A stretch of 64,000 bases of DNA from Macrosoma leucophasiata (GCA_036365455.1 JAWQUS010000009.1:1704001-1768000); one strand, 5' to 3'. Positions 1 through 10,440 are shown, numbered from the stretch's first letter. Notes: generated by a model not told the origin, from the letters alone. Translations and numbers: made by a program.

Positions 1-1041
1 TAGTACGGCCAAATGCTGTAGCACGCACTCGAACTACTTTTTCTGCAACTATCACATTTCTTTTTAATATTTGTATGTTACAATAGTGTGTGTGTGTGTG
101 TGTTTTTTTTGCCTGGTTTTGATACTTTAATCAAGGAACAAATTTATCATTTAAGTTCAGCTATACTTAGTTACCTAAGCTATGGAAGAGCGGAGCCACA
201 CGTCACAGGTCACAATACATTTTTTTCCTTCTTCAGCACAGGGTTTTACCTAGTTTGAGCGCTCCTGACTCCTGTCTCCACAATCCTTTATTCCCATCGG
301 CCCCCTTTGAGACCGGCACCCCCGGTGGTCGTTAGTTTCATCTGCCCCGTTCGTAGGTATACTGGAATGGTTTATTCGCATTTCACATCGGACGTTAGGT
401 ACCAATGAAAATTAACTTAGGTTGCCAGCTCATCCGCAAATGTATCTTATCCGCGGATGAAATGTTACTCTTTACAAATAGTAGGGGTCGAGTCATCCGA
501 AGTGGTGTTGTTATTTGGAGGACTCGCCACCTAGGTAAAATTACTAGTAGTGTTTTCATCCACAGTTGAGTAACACCTATATAGTTATACCTATCCAAGA
601 TGGCGGCTTCATGAAGTTGTCAATTTTTTTGTCAATGGTGTCGTTTTCATGGTTCTTGAGTACCCTGGGTTAAATGTTAAAATATATGTAAAGAAATACT
701 ATTTCTTTCTTCGCACTCTGTGTGTTTATTTACCATGAAGTTTGGTTATAGTTTTTAACTTTTTAATTGTCTGATTTTAAAGAAGAAACGAATTCAGAAT
801 GTCTGATGACAGATTTAAATACGAGTTGATTGACAATTGCATAATCAATGAAAATTTTAATATTGTATTATTTTATGTTTTAAAAGTGAAAGAATAAACT
901 TTCATTGTCGTTTCTTCTTTTCAGGTTTGAGTTCATATTGTTTTATATTACCTAAATAAAATAGTCTCTGTATAAAAAAAACTAACAATAAAACTTCTTT
1001 TCAGCAACACAAGGTTTATTTCTTTCATGTAGTAAAACAGA

Positions 1042-1075
<34 letters not shown>

Positions 1076-1616
1076 ACATAAATAAGCTTCATATCATCTA
1101 CTTACCATTATTAACTTAAAAAAACATTGTGGAGAAAATAAATAAATCTTTATCTTTAATCTTTCTATTCATTTTATAAACTTCAATATAATGTTAATCT
1201 CTGCTTCGTTGTTTAGAAAACAACACAATTTAAATAAATTAGTGTCTTTTCAACGTTAACAGATAATGGACAAAATAATAGGTTCTATTTGTTTTAACAT
1301 GTGACTGAAACGACATGTATTTAGTCATCTCATTAGTCGTATAAGTTTTAATGTTTCAGTGTTTGAGTTTGTGATTCATTCAACCATTGTTATTTGAACG
1401 TAATCGTGTTGGTTTCAAAACCATGTAACGTGACTGGCAGTGTTTGTCTTTTTAATTATACTTAAATTGGATGTGCATTTTTAAATGGAGTTTTAAAATA
1501 GCACTTTCGTAATGCTTTGTGATGCTACAATATGATTTGTTTATGTTTTAAGTTGAATTTGTCTGTTTAATGTAAAAAGTAGCCCTCTGGCGCAGTTACT
1601 GTAGCCAGCTGAATAT
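1..1616. other. AT-rich stretch without a recognised gene
   Basis: No reading frame longer than about 67 codons and no family homology that I recognise. It holds a short (GT)n run at 86-102 and an (AT)n run at 1043-1072. It may contain old decayed repeats. Confidence 0.5.
1043..1072. repeat. (AT)n microsatellite
   Basis: Uninterrupted alternating AT of about 28 bases. Confidence 0.9.
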
Positions 1617-1627
1617 AAAAAATATTT

Positions 1628-1943
1628 TAAAAACGTAACTTCACGCCTGTAATCCCCGAAGGGGTAGGCAGAGGTAAATGAATGCATTAAAGCATACATG
1701 CAAACACCCACGATTCGCCGGTTACGTTTTGGCCCACGTAACAGGTGGCGAGCCTGTTGACATCTCCGGGCACATTACCAAACTTTGAGGTACTGGGAAA
1801 TTTCCAGAAAATGGAAAAATCCCAATAGAACCAGAGATAAGGGCTTTTTCACCATTATCTCTGATAACCCCCTACCCGGGAATCGAACCCAGGACCTCAG
1901 CGTAGTACTAGTGGCCTGCTACCACTAGGCTACCGAGGCAGTT
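1628..1943 (-). mobile_element. Family B tRNA-headed SINE, full length
   Basis: Read on the minus strand, it opens with a tRNA-like head: A box TAGCCTAGTGG, then B box GGTTCGATTCC. It continues through a conserved body and ends in CAGGCGTGAAGTTACGT. An 11-bp direct repeat AAAAAATATTT at 1617-1627 and 1944-1954 is the likely target-site duplication. The head shows RNA polymerase III promoter structure. Mobilisation by a LINE is inferred from the tail shared with family M. Confidence 0.85.
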
Positions 1944-1976
1944 AAAAAATATTTGTGGCTGCTTTACATCATTGTA

Positions 1977-2225
1977 GGGAATTGAGGGCGTAGGCACCGC
2001 CGCATTACCTAATTTATATGCCGCTAAATGGTAGTGTTCAGCACTATCGTGCTCCGGTTAGATGGTAATGTATGGCCCCGTAATAACTGCCACAGAGATA
2101 TGACAACTTAGGTCTCGTGTTAGGAACTCATTTTCATTTTGACCTCAAATGTCTATAGGCTGCAGTCATCACTTAAAATCCATGTCAACTGCATGCTTGG
2201 TTTGCCACCTCCGCTATATAAAAAA
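1977..2225 (+). mobile_element. Family A copy, subfamily 2, 5' end missing
   Basis: It matches the family A body from GAGGGCGTAGGCACC to the A-rich end. It carries the subfamily 2 marks GTTAGATGGTAATGTATGG and CACAGAGA. It abuts a Helitron fragment directly, so one truncated the other. Confidence 0.75.
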
Positions 2226-2344
2226 CGGCTGCACCGATTTTGATGGGCCATTCATGGACAGATAGGTGATGTAATAAGGAGTTACTTATGCTGCTTTTAG
2301 TTAAGAGTTAAATTCTACTCGGACGACGTCGCGGGCGCAGCTAG
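2226..2344 (+). mobile_element. Helitron-like 3' fragment (family H)
   Basis: It ends GTCGCGGGCGCAGCTAG followed by T, the same terminus as other H copies at 19483 and 34858. The 5' end is missing. Confidence 0.6.
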
Positions 2345-2471
2345 TATAAATAAATAAGTTCTAAAATTTAACAATTTATCTCTATGAAGGTAAACATTCG
2401 TAAACACAAAAATCTATGAACAGTATTATGTTTCACCAATATGTACTTCGCGCTAACATAACTACACACTT

Positions 2472-2611
2472 ATGATGAGATTAACAGACCGCACTACGAC
2501 TTTACTTTCGTGCAAAGTACGCTTCGAACTGTCAAAACCCATACATTTCTGACAGTTCTAAGCATACTTTGCTCAAAGTAAAGTCATAGTGCGGTCTGTG
2601 AATCTCGCCTT
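2472..2611. mobile_element. Family J foldback MITE
   Basis: An inverted repeat of about 42 bp per arm. Both arms read inward GAGATT(C/A)ACAGACCGCACTA, around a CTGTCAAAACCCATACA centre. Related copies lie at 37626-37967. It encodes no protein. Movement by a DNA transposase is inferred. Confidence 0.8.
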
Positions 2612-2791
2612 TACTTCACATCACTTCACAAAAGGGCTAACCAATCTTTTTGCTAACAACCAATTTTCCTTTAGTCGTCCATCTGGGACCGATAAAATAA
2701 ATCTTTATGATTGTGTTAATTCGAACTCGAGGTTAAGTCGAAACTCCACACCAAAATGCATTAAATCTGAAAGAATAGTTTTATTTTTATA

Positions 2792-2990
2792 CTACCGCCC
2801 CAGCTTCGCCCGCGCTGCTCCGCTCCTATTAGTCATAGTGTGATGATACATAGCAGCCTATAGCCTTCCTCGATAAATGGGCTATCTATTACTGAAAGAA
2901 CTTTTCATATCGGACCAGTAGTTCCTGAGATTAGCGCCTTCAAACAAACAAACAAACAAACTCTCCAGCTTTATAATATTAAAGTATAGA
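2792..2990 (-). mobile_element. Short Helitron (family H)
   Basis: Read on the minus strand it starts TCTATACTTTAATATTATAAA, preceded by A, and ends in a GC-rich stretch and GTAG instead of CTAG. It holds (AAAC)n at 2941-2960. Non-coding. Confidence 0.6.
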
Positions 2991-3006
2991 TGTATGTCGA
3001 TATAGG

Positions 3007-3031
3007 TCGCAAACAAGCATTCAGGTCACAT
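3007..3031 (-). mobile_element. Tiny family A 3' fragment
   Basis: GCAAACAAGCATTCAGGTCA resembles the reverse of the family A 3' end (GCAAACAAGCATGCAGTTCA). It lies just ahead of a full copy. Confidence 0.4.
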
Positions 3032-3041
3032 TGGTAGAGTC

Positions 3042-3335
3042 TACTAGTGGAAGAGCTCCAGTGACGGAGCTCGCGGGCGTAGGCACCACCGCATTACCTT
3101 ATATACTTGCCGCTAAATGGTAGTGTTCAACACTATCGTGTTCCGGTCAGGTGGTAATGTACGGCCTTGTAATTTCCGGCACAGAGGCATAAGACCTTAG
3201 GCCTCAGGAGTGGTAACGCATCTGCATTTTGACCTTGGTCTTAGTGTGGATGTCTATAGGCTGCAGTCATCACTTAACATCAATGTGAACTGCATGCTTG
3301 TTTACCACTTCCATTACATAAAAAAAAAAAAAAAA
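3042..3335 (+). mobile_element. Family A copy, subfamily 1, full length
   Basis: Runs from ACTAGTGGAAGAGCTCC to a 15-base A tail at 3321-3335. Near its 5' end GAGCTCC-AGTGAC-GGAGCTC forms a 7-bp hairpin that recurs in most copies. Subfamily 1 marks are GTCAGGTGGTAATGTACGG and CCGGCACAGAGGCATAA. It faces the next copy tail to tail. Confidence 0.85.
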
Positions 3336-3357
3336 TGGTGTAAATTTATGACTGAAG

Positions 3358-3633
3358 CCTTTTTTATGTTACAAAGGAGAAGAACAACCATGCAGTTCAC
3401 ATTGATGTCAAGTGATAACCCACAGAAAGACCAGAGGTCAAAATGCAGATGCGTTGCCACCCCAAAGACCTAAGTTGTTACATCTCTGTGAAACTTATTA
3501 CGGGGCCACAATAGTATATTACTATCTAACCGAAACACGATAGTGCCGAACACTACCATTTAGCGGCAGATGAATTAGGTAATGCGGTTGTGCCCACGCT
3601 CTCGAGCTCCTACACTGTAACTCTACCACCAGA
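3358..3633 (-). mobile_element. Family A copy, subfamily 2, inverted to its neighbour
   Basis: Full-length minus-strand copy ending CTCTACCACCAGA on the plus strand. With the copy at 3042-3335 it forms an inverted pair with about 22 bases between, which could fold in RNA if read through. Confidence 0.85.
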
Positions 3634-3660
3634 TAGCCTATTGATATCCGTACAAAAATT

Positions 3661-3735
3661 GATGCAGATGCGTTGCCACCCCTAACACCTCATTTATTAT
3701 ATCTCTGTGATAGTTGTTACGGGGCCGTACATTAG
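3661..3735 (-). mobile_element. Family A fragment
   Basis: Internal piece ATGCAGATGCGTTGCCACCC through GGGGCCGTACATTA, cut at both ends. Confidence 0.65.
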
Positions 3736-3872
3736 CACACGTTACACAAGACTCATAAGTGTCCACGTTTGCAATTTGCCTTAATTGCACATTGCATGTC
3801 CCATCCAAGTTTCAGTTTGTTCAAGTCCAACATTTCATAGTATGTTCTTAGGTCTTCGGGAGCTGCACTCAT

Positions 3873-4015
3873 TGAAATAAAACTAGTTTTCGGATTAATC
3901 TCGCGTATATTAAACTGAAATTATTATTTAAAATCGAACCCGACGTTTCGGTCAATTTTCAGCTGCCGCCCGAGCTTTCTGCCCGCTTTCTTTCGAGACC
4001 ACGGGCAGAAAGTTC
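3873..4015 (-). mobile_element. Penelope-like terminal fragment
   Basis: Shares AAAATCGAACCCGACGTTTC and the flanking TCTCGCGTATATTAAACT with the non-coding ends of the Penelope-like remnants at 56018 and 61360. Coding sequence is absent here. Confidence 0.55.
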
Positions 4016-4138
4016 ATTCCAACATTTCAGTTTGACTAATTAAACATAAGTGATGAAATAATTTCGAAATTTGTAAGGATATTCTTCCGTTTCCATAAGA
4101 AAATTGGTGAAATAATCCAAAAGAGTTGCGTTTTTTTG

Positions 4139-4195
4139 CGTGTTTTTGAGTGACTTTTACATACAGTGTGTATGTAAAAGTCACTAAAAAACACG
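4139..4195. repeat. 26-bp-arm near-perfect palindrome
   Basis: Arms 4139-4164 and 4170-4195 match with one mismatch around a 5-base loop. No family assignment. Confidence 0.85.
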
Positions 4196-4578
4196 AACCG
4201 TTTCAATACCGTTAAATGCATTACTTGAACTGTATTTTTATGCCTCATTCGATTTTAAAAGCCGATCATAAAATTGCAGATTTAATAAGATTTTTGACAG
4301 TAAACCAGTCAAGTTCAGGGCGTTGAACCTAAAGATTATGCAACGAATCACGAAGGTCTTGCATTTGGGGTAAATGACCTCATTAAGGCATATCTCGACT
4401 TCCTGAATAGTGTGAGATAAATTTTGTTTTTATTGTGTTTTCGATTACGGTGTTTCGGTTTTAAAGGTATCGACCGTTATATTATTCTGAAGTTTATTTA
4501 TCAAGTTCAAAATATTGATTTTGAAATTACGATCACACCCAAAAATACCGTCAACTAAAACCTGAAGTCAGTTATTGA

Positions 4579-5174
4579 CATAGAGCAACACGGGCCACCG
4601 GCCGCGGCGGACTGGAGGAGAGTAGCCATAGCGTTTATTACCGATGCAAAACAGTCTGTAATTTTTTGCGGGGGGAAATGCGTGCGACACACACGCACAC
4701 TACAAAAATCGTCTATTACTATGAAACTCACATCTTGACTTTAACAAAATACAGAAACAATTTCACGCACACATTTAAACATCTTTTCCTGGTGGTAGAG
4801 CTCCAGTGACGGAGCTCGCGGGCGTAGGCACCACCGCATTACCTAATATACTTGCCGTTAAATGGTAGTGTTCAGCACTATCGTGTTCCGGTCAGGTGGT
4901 AATGTACGGCTCTGTAATTTCCGGCACAGAGGCATAACACCTAATGCCTCAGGAGTGGCAGCGCATTTGCATTTTGACCTCTGGTCATTGTGTGGGTGTC
5001 TATAGGCTGCAGTCATCACTTAACATCAATGTGAGCTGCACGCTTGTTTGCCAATTTTATAACATAAAAAAAAAAAAAAATCTAAGCGACAGGTATAGGC
5101 CCATTTAGGCCCACTTATACTTTGACAGAGGGGAAAGCCTGCATATCGCTACTCCCCTCCCGTGTTGCTCTATG
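4579..5174. mobile_element. Family L terminal-inverted-repeat element, split by family A
   Basis: Terminal inverted repeats CATAGAGCAACACGGG and CCCGTGTTGCTCTATG. A 7-bp direct repeat GTTATTG flanks it at 4571-4577 and 5175-5181. The A copy at 4785-5080 sits inside; the related L elements at 20709 and 40710 lack it and give the empty site. Non-coding, so it is a MITE-like DNA element of unknown superfamily. Confidence 0.8.
4785..5080 (+). mobile_element. Family A copy nested in family L
   Basis: Begins TTTCCTGGTGGTAGAGCTCC and ends in about 15 A. The host sequence ATCT appears on both sides, so any target duplication is about 4 bp, with ambiguity because of the A tail. Subfamily 1. Confidence 0.85.
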
Positions 5175-5181
5175 GTTATTG

Positions 5182-5943
5182 TCATTTGTTTGCACCCTCT
5201 GTTTTTTAATTAAGCCTTAAGATCAAGTGTATTTCATGTACCCCTACATTTTAGGCGCCAGTATCATATTATGTGATATTCAATACTGTTATGAACAGAA
5301 TAGTTTTAATGAAACGTCGCTTAAAAACTACTTACGATAGTAAGAGCTTCTATAGCGTTCTGAGAATTAGCTCGAGAGTATAGATGTCACTTTACTTATA
5401 AACGCTATTACGCTAAAGGAGATGTTGCGAGCTCGGCTCTGGTTCGTACACGACCTCAAAAAATGGGTAAATTAAAGAAGAATCCGAAAAAAATTCCAAT
5501 TAATTTATTCAAGAATATATTTTAGAGTTACGACCACATTTAATTCAAACGATTTTATCATTTTCAACTATGTTCAACATGGCGGCGATACAGCCGACGC
5601 TTGAGATTAATCGATTTCGACAGTATTTAGAAAATATTACTTTTTTCTCCAAGTACTATATAATCAAAATGCAATTTAAAAAATTAAAATGTCAAAATGA
5701 CATCGCCCGCCATATTTGCCATGTTGGTTTTGAGTTGCAATTCTAACTGCAAAGAATGTTTTGTAACTGCAAACAAAGCTAAATAAGTGATAATATGCGG
5801 TAAAAAACATTATTATATTGATTTTGCCTGTTTAATGATATTGTGTACAATACATGGCCGGAGGTCCATACATTTTTGCAACATCTCCTTTGTAACCAAC
5901 TACGTCTGTTCTTATAGATTGTTGTATTATCTTATTATCCATA
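5182..5943. other. AT-rich stretch, no gene seen
   Basis: No long reading frame and no repeat that I recognise from elsewhere in the window. Confidence 0.4.
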
Positions 5944-6103
5944 TCTTCTTAATATATAAAAATTACGCGTCACGTTGTTTGTCCACGATAGACTCCTAAA
6001 CTACTTAATTATCAAACTTTGCACACCTTGTGCAGTTTGATCCAACTTGAGAGATAGGAAAGATCGATTTATATAATTTGACAGTCACCGCCGGGGCGTG
6101 CCA
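5944..6103 (+). mobile_element. Short Helitron, damaged 3' end (family H)
   Basis: Starts TCTTAATATATAAA after A. It carries GTGCAGTTTGATCCAACTTG, shared with the copies at 24042 and 57761. The expected CTAG end is mutated (GTGCCACTA). Confidence 0.55.
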
Positions 6104-6486
6104 CTATATGTTATGTTAGTGTATCATGTTTATTATACAAAAGAAAACCACGTCACGTAGGCATTCAGTTTAACCTACACACTTAAACAAAGACAGAGTA
6201 CACATAATGCCCCAATTGCAATAATCACGTCAATTACGCATGAAAAGACCACTTGCCAGCACACTGAAAGCAAATATTATGGATAGTTGCTACTAAATTG
6301 GCTAAAGCAAATGTTTACATTAGAGCGAACATGCGAACTTACTAAACATAAAGCCGCGGCTATCGCTACAGCGCATTACCGCTATGGGCGTATAGGATGA
6401 CTGAAACTATCGCTCCAGTTACCCGAATTACCCATAATAAGGTTGAATTACATTTTTGAAAAAATAAACAGTTTTTTTAAGTTCGC
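6104..6486. other. No gene seen
   Basis: Mixed-composition sequence without a recognisable coding or repeat signal. Confidence 0.4.
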
Positions 6487-6637
6487 GTGGTCACGAGTAG
6501 ACTGCTGCTCCATGGTGTCACCGTCTCGTACCCGCGCCAGTTCTTAGAAAATAATGACCACCAACCGCGGGTAGTTCGAAGAACTGGCGCGGGTACGAGA
6601 CGATGACACCATGGAGCAGCAGTCTACTCGTGACCAC
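6487..6637. repeat. Large hairpin with 59-bp arms
   Basis: Arms 6487-6545 and 6579-6637 are complementary with one mismatch around a 33-base spacer. The arms are GC-rich compared with the surroundings. Just outside is GCATTACGGCCGAAACGTCG (6645-6664), which loosely resembles the CGACGTTTCGG block of the Penelope-like ends, so it could be an inverted terminal piece of such an element. That link is tentative. Confidence 0.9.
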
Positions 6638-6827
6638 GGCCGTCGCATTACGGCCGAAACGTCGAGTGTCGAGGTAAATACTTCGATTACAATAGTACGC
6701 GATTAAGTCTCGTTTACAATATAAAAATATAACATTCGATTTATCCAATGTACTGTTCTATTAACTTGTTAATAACCTATTAACCTATTAACTGCAGTTG
6801 GACCGATATCGGTACACAAATAATTTC

Positions 6828-7119
6828 ACTGTTGGTAGAGTTCCAGTGTAGTAGCTCGAGGGCGTATGCACCACCGCGTTACCTAATTTATCTGCCACTT
6901 AATGGTAGAGTTCAGCACTATCGTGCTCCGGTTAGGTTAGATGGTAATGTATGGCCCCGTAATAACTATCACAGAGACAGAACAGCTAAGGTCTCAGGGG
7001 TGGCAACGCACCTGCATTTTGACCCCTGGTTTTTGTGTAGATGTCTATAGGATGCAGTCATCACTTAACATCAATGTGAATTGCATTATTGTTTGCCGCC
7101 TTTGCAACATAAAAAAAAT
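6828..7119 (+). mobile_element. Family A copy, subfamily 2
   Basis: Runs from ACTGTTGGTAGAGTTCC to CATAAAAAAAA with subfamily 2 marks. Full length. Confidence 0.85.
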
Positions 7120-7537
7120 AGGAATTAATTATCATATTTTTCTCGCGGCCTGATAGATTAAGAAGTGGATTGATATAAAATAAATCTCCTGCTTATATGG
7201 ATTCTCTTTTAGTGAATGTAATACCAGCTTGATAGTTTCCGTAACTCCATGGGGTGGAAGTTGACATTGCCCTCTTATTTAACTACCCAGAAAATATAGA
7301 TGTCGCGCGCTTAATGTGTCGTGCAAGAAGGGCATAGCCGAAGTGCCTTTCGAATGGCTCGCATCGAATAAACCGAAATGCCTTGATTTCCTGTCTATTC
7401 GTGTTATGATTCTTATAAATGTGACGTAATCTTAACGACGCTTAAAATACTATTCTTGAGCTACTGTTTAGCACTATCGTTTTCCGGTTATATGGTAATT
7501 AAATAAAATTTTCAAATCCTTGGTGATTTTCATGATC
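7120..7537. other. No gene seen; small family A scrap
   Basis: A 40-base scrap of family A (TTTAGCACTATCGTTTTCCG) sits near 7465-7485. The last part, before the target duplication at 7538, may belong to the LINE whose end follows the SINE. Confidence 0.4.
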
Positions 7538-7549
7538 ACAATCTTCGTT

Positions 7550-7875
7550 AACTGCCTCGGTAGCCTAGTGGTAGCAGGCCATTACTACTACGCTGTGGTC
7601 CTGGGTTCGATTCCCGGGTAGGGGGTTATCAGAGATAATGGTGAAAAAGCCTTTATCTCTGGTTCTATTGGGATTTTTCCATTTTCTGGAAATTTTCCAG
7701 TACCTCAAAGTTTGGTAATGTGCCCGGAGATGTCAACAGGCTCGCCACCTGTTACATGGGCCAAAACGTAACCGGCCATGGGCCAAATCGTGGGTGTTTG
7801 CATGTATGCTTGAATGCATGCATTAACCTCTGCCTACCCCTTCGGGGATTACAGGCGTGAAGTTACGTTGAAGTT
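7550..7875 (+). mobile_element. Family B SINE, full length, 12-bp target duplication
   Basis: The direct repeat ACAATCTTCGTT lies at 7538-7549 and 7876-7887. The head has TAGCCTAGTGG and GGTTCGATTCC boxes and the end is CAGGCGTGAAGTTACG. It interrupts the C-terminal coding region of a LINE. Confidence 0.9.
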
Positions 7876-7882
7876 ACAATCT

Positions 7883-8072
7883 TCGTTCAGCCGAAAATCT
7901 TAAATTTCAAATTCCTTCCCACCGTACTGGCTTTTATTCAAATTCTTTTGCTGTAACTGCTATTAGGCTTTGGAACGCGCTTCCCCTTGATATCGAGAAA
8001 GCTCCGAGTAAATTATCGTTTAAGCAAAAGCTTAAAAAATACTTTTTAACCTCTCTAAATGAACGATTTTAA
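7883..8072 (+). pseudogene. LINE reverse transcriptase C-terminus
   Basis: One frame reads HRTGFYSNSFAVTAIRLWN, then ALPLDI, and ends in TAA at about 8070. The pattern R-S/N-FxxxxIRLWNxLPxDI followed by FKxxLKxYF is characteristic of the extreme C-terminus of insect non-LTR (CR1/Jockey-like) reverse transcriptase proteins. Family B cuts the upstream coding sequence at 7550. The matching 3' tail is at 8789-8888. Remnant, not functional. Confidence 0.7.
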
Positions 8073-8190
8073 CTTACGCCACTATCATTGTTTTCTTTGA
8101 ATAATTCTGTTATATTAAATATACATCCATTATGCATTTATTTATGTATGTATACGTATCTATTTAGTATTATTATTTATACGTTTATAT

Positions 8191-8333
8191 ATATCGCCGG
8201 TTAAAAACCAGATGAACGTATCTACAATTTTGTCAATGTTGAGAAAATGACCTCCATTTCTGTTCAGTTAATTGCGTTTTCTCAACATTGACAAAATTGT
8301 AGATACGTTCATCTGGTTTTTAACCGGCGATAT
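8191..8333. mobile_element. Perfect 57-bp-arm foldback element
   Basis: Arms 8191-8247 and 8277-8333 are exactly complementary, with a 29-base loop and AT-rich flanks. Perfect arms suggest recent origin. It lies inside the 3' region of the LINE. It could be a MITE or a retroelement end with an inverted duplication. Confidence 0.9.
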
Positions 8334-8409
8334 TATATAATATATTTATGTTATATGTATTATATTTCAGTTATATATAACTGGATTATTTATTAATTTA
8401 ATTAACCTT

Positions 8410-8743
8410 TTATTTTAAAGAAAAATGGAAAGAAAAAATTGACTTCAGGCGAGACTTGAACTCGCGGCCTACTGGAAATCTAGTCCAGCCGCTCTTCTAA
8501 TTGAGCTACTGAAGTCCTGCCCGATTTGTCAAATCTTTCCTTCACATTTATTGCCTTGCTTTATGGTAGCAGTAGCGCCATCTATTACCAACTATGCTAG
8601 TTAGGCAACCGATATAATAGACTTTTCAGTTCATTGTATCATCATAAAGATATATCATCGTTCATTGTATCATCGTAAAGAAGTCGCTTTTACCCTTAAT
8701 AATTGTCACAAGCATGTGTTAATGCGAAATAAAATAAAAACAA
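8410..8743 (-). mobile_element. Family C element, full length, 12-bp target duplication
   Basis: TTAATTAACCTT occurs at 8398-8409 and 8744-8755. On the minus strand a tRNA-like sequence (TAGCTCAATTAGAAGAG, later GAGTTCAAGTCTC) lies near the 3' end, followed by a TTTCTTTCCATTTTTC tail. That position is unusual, because tRNA-derived SINEs carry this part at the 5' end. Not a functional tRNA gene. Confidence 0.8.
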
Positions 8744-8788
8744 TTAATTAACCTTACTTCGTAATGCACCTTCGACAGTTTTATTTGG

Positions 8789-8888
8789 CCCTAAGGTTGG
8801 CTGGTAGAGAATACCACTAGATATTAAGTCCGCCTTATGTACATATTTTATGTGCTAAAAGTTTAAATAAAAATAAAATAAATAAATA
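8789..8888 (+). mobile_element. LINE 3' tail with (AAAT)n
   Basis: Carries CCTAAGGTTGGCTGGTAGAG and TAAGTCCGCCTTATGTAC, then AAAT repeats. The same tail occurs at 25755 and 53929 and, diverged, at 11795. It completes the LINE interrupted upstream. Confidence 0.7.
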
Positions 8889-8965
8889 ATGTATGGCCCC
8901 GTAATAACAACTATCACAGAGACATAATAGCTAAGGTCTTAGGGGTGGCAACGTTGTGCATTTGT
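8887..8965 (+). mobile_element. Family A fragment, subfamily 2
   Basis: Middle portion only, AATGTATGGCCCCGTAATAA through GGGGTGGCAACG. Confidence 0.65.
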
Positions 8966-9031
8966 TATGTTTTAGAATGATTAGACAGTAATTTTGCACG
9001 AATTTTGCAGTATAAAAGTATAACCATTCAT

Positions 9032-9306
9032 GTTTTTTTTAATGTAATGGAACCAGCGTGCAGTTCACATTGATGTTAAGTGATGACTGCAGCCTATAGA
9101 CACCCACATAATGACCAAGGTCAAAATGCAGATGCGTTACCACTCCTGAAGCCTAAGGTCTTATGCCTCTGTGCCGGAAACTACAGGCTGTACATTACCA
9201 CCTGACCGGATCATGATAGTGCTAAACATACCTTTTGGTGGCAAGTATTTTAGGTAATGTGGTTGTGCCTACGCCCGAGCTCCGTCACTGGAGCTCTACC
9301 ACCAGT
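9032..9306 (-). mobile_element. Family A copy, subfamily 1
   Basis: Full-length minus copy, from TTTTTTTTAATGTAATGG to CTCTACCACCAGTAA on the plus strand. Confidence 0.85.
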
Positions 9307-10001
9307 AATTGTGGTAAAATACAATATATTCGTTTATTGCGCTATCGTACACAACATGACAATTTATATTAAACACACAAGCTCAATCGCACAAGCGCTC
9401 TGCGCCGCCTAAAGAAAATAGCAGGCGTAGGCATACATTTTCGCCGCGCGGTAGAATGAGTTTCTCTTTTCTCTCCTTCGCCGTACCGGCGGTGTATTCT
9501 CTCTCTACGTCTTACGAATTTTCGATCAGGTCACGTGTACTGACGTGACTTAAACATATTTTACCCTTCACCAAAAGTGAGGGGAAAAAAGGGCAACAAT
9601 GTAAAAAAACAAAGGAATAAAGCAAAACCTACCTAAGTACGCACTTAGAGAATTCTCGTATTTTCTTTACATTTATCTATCAATTCAAATAACTATCAGG
9701 AAAATTGTGCAATAATGCAAAACGGATGCAAGACATTATAATATTAATTGATCAAGTATCGTGATCATTCTAGAATTATAAAAAGAATAACGATGATCAT
9801 CGTGATGATTGAACGTGCGTGTGGATTTTTCCATGAACATAACCTGTATTTTATATTAGCAAGAGTCTTTTTAGGTGAAGTCGGTCAAGATGTTGAACAA
9901 AAAATGGTTCAAGAAGGGAAAGTGCACGCTGGGAAACAAAAAAACTGGGATCGTATGATTAGAATCCTGCAGTTTTAGGCATGGATTAGTATTATTATGT
10001 A
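9307..10001. other. No recognised gene
   Basis: Holds a GC-richer patch near 9400-9540. A 76-codon frame at 9748-9978 has no recognisable domain and I do not call it. Confidence 0.4.
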
Positions 10002-10110
10002 TCTTCACGCCAAATCCCTTATAGGGTAGGCAGATAATGTAAAGCCCCAGATATCCCGGTCCTGACACACATCGCGTGCTTCTTCTACATTCATCGTTCA
10101 ATTCATACAT
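10002..10110 (-). mobile_element. LINE 3' end, family M
   Basis: Reverse of the M block: on the plus strand ATCTTCACGCC, then TAGGGTAGGCAGA and TATCCCGGTCCTGACACAC. It matches copies at 14204 and 26473. Confidence 0.6.
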
Positions 10111-10440
10111 GTACGACTAGATGGATTGGAATTGTAATTGTTATATCACTGACATAGGGGCGTGACCCCCATGAGTGGAAGAATTTTCGTCTACTGGAAG
10201 AGAATTCTTCCTCTAATGCAGTCAGTCAACCGAACAATGATGGTAAACCATTCCAATGAGGCGGTCCCTAATTACAGTGTAGCCAACGCTCACTTTGAGC
10301 TAAGGTACTCGTATATTACATATTTTACACATTTGTGTTTTTTTGGGCGCAGGCGCAGGGTCTTTAGCATTTGCTGCCTCCTGCTATATGGCTAATCCAG
10401 CACTGACGCAACGTATGTAATTTTTTTTACCATTGTTTTC

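Noticed and set aside
9748..9978. A 76-residue protein gene
   Set aside because: No domain, no promoter or poly(A) signals, and an overlapping minus frame of similar length.
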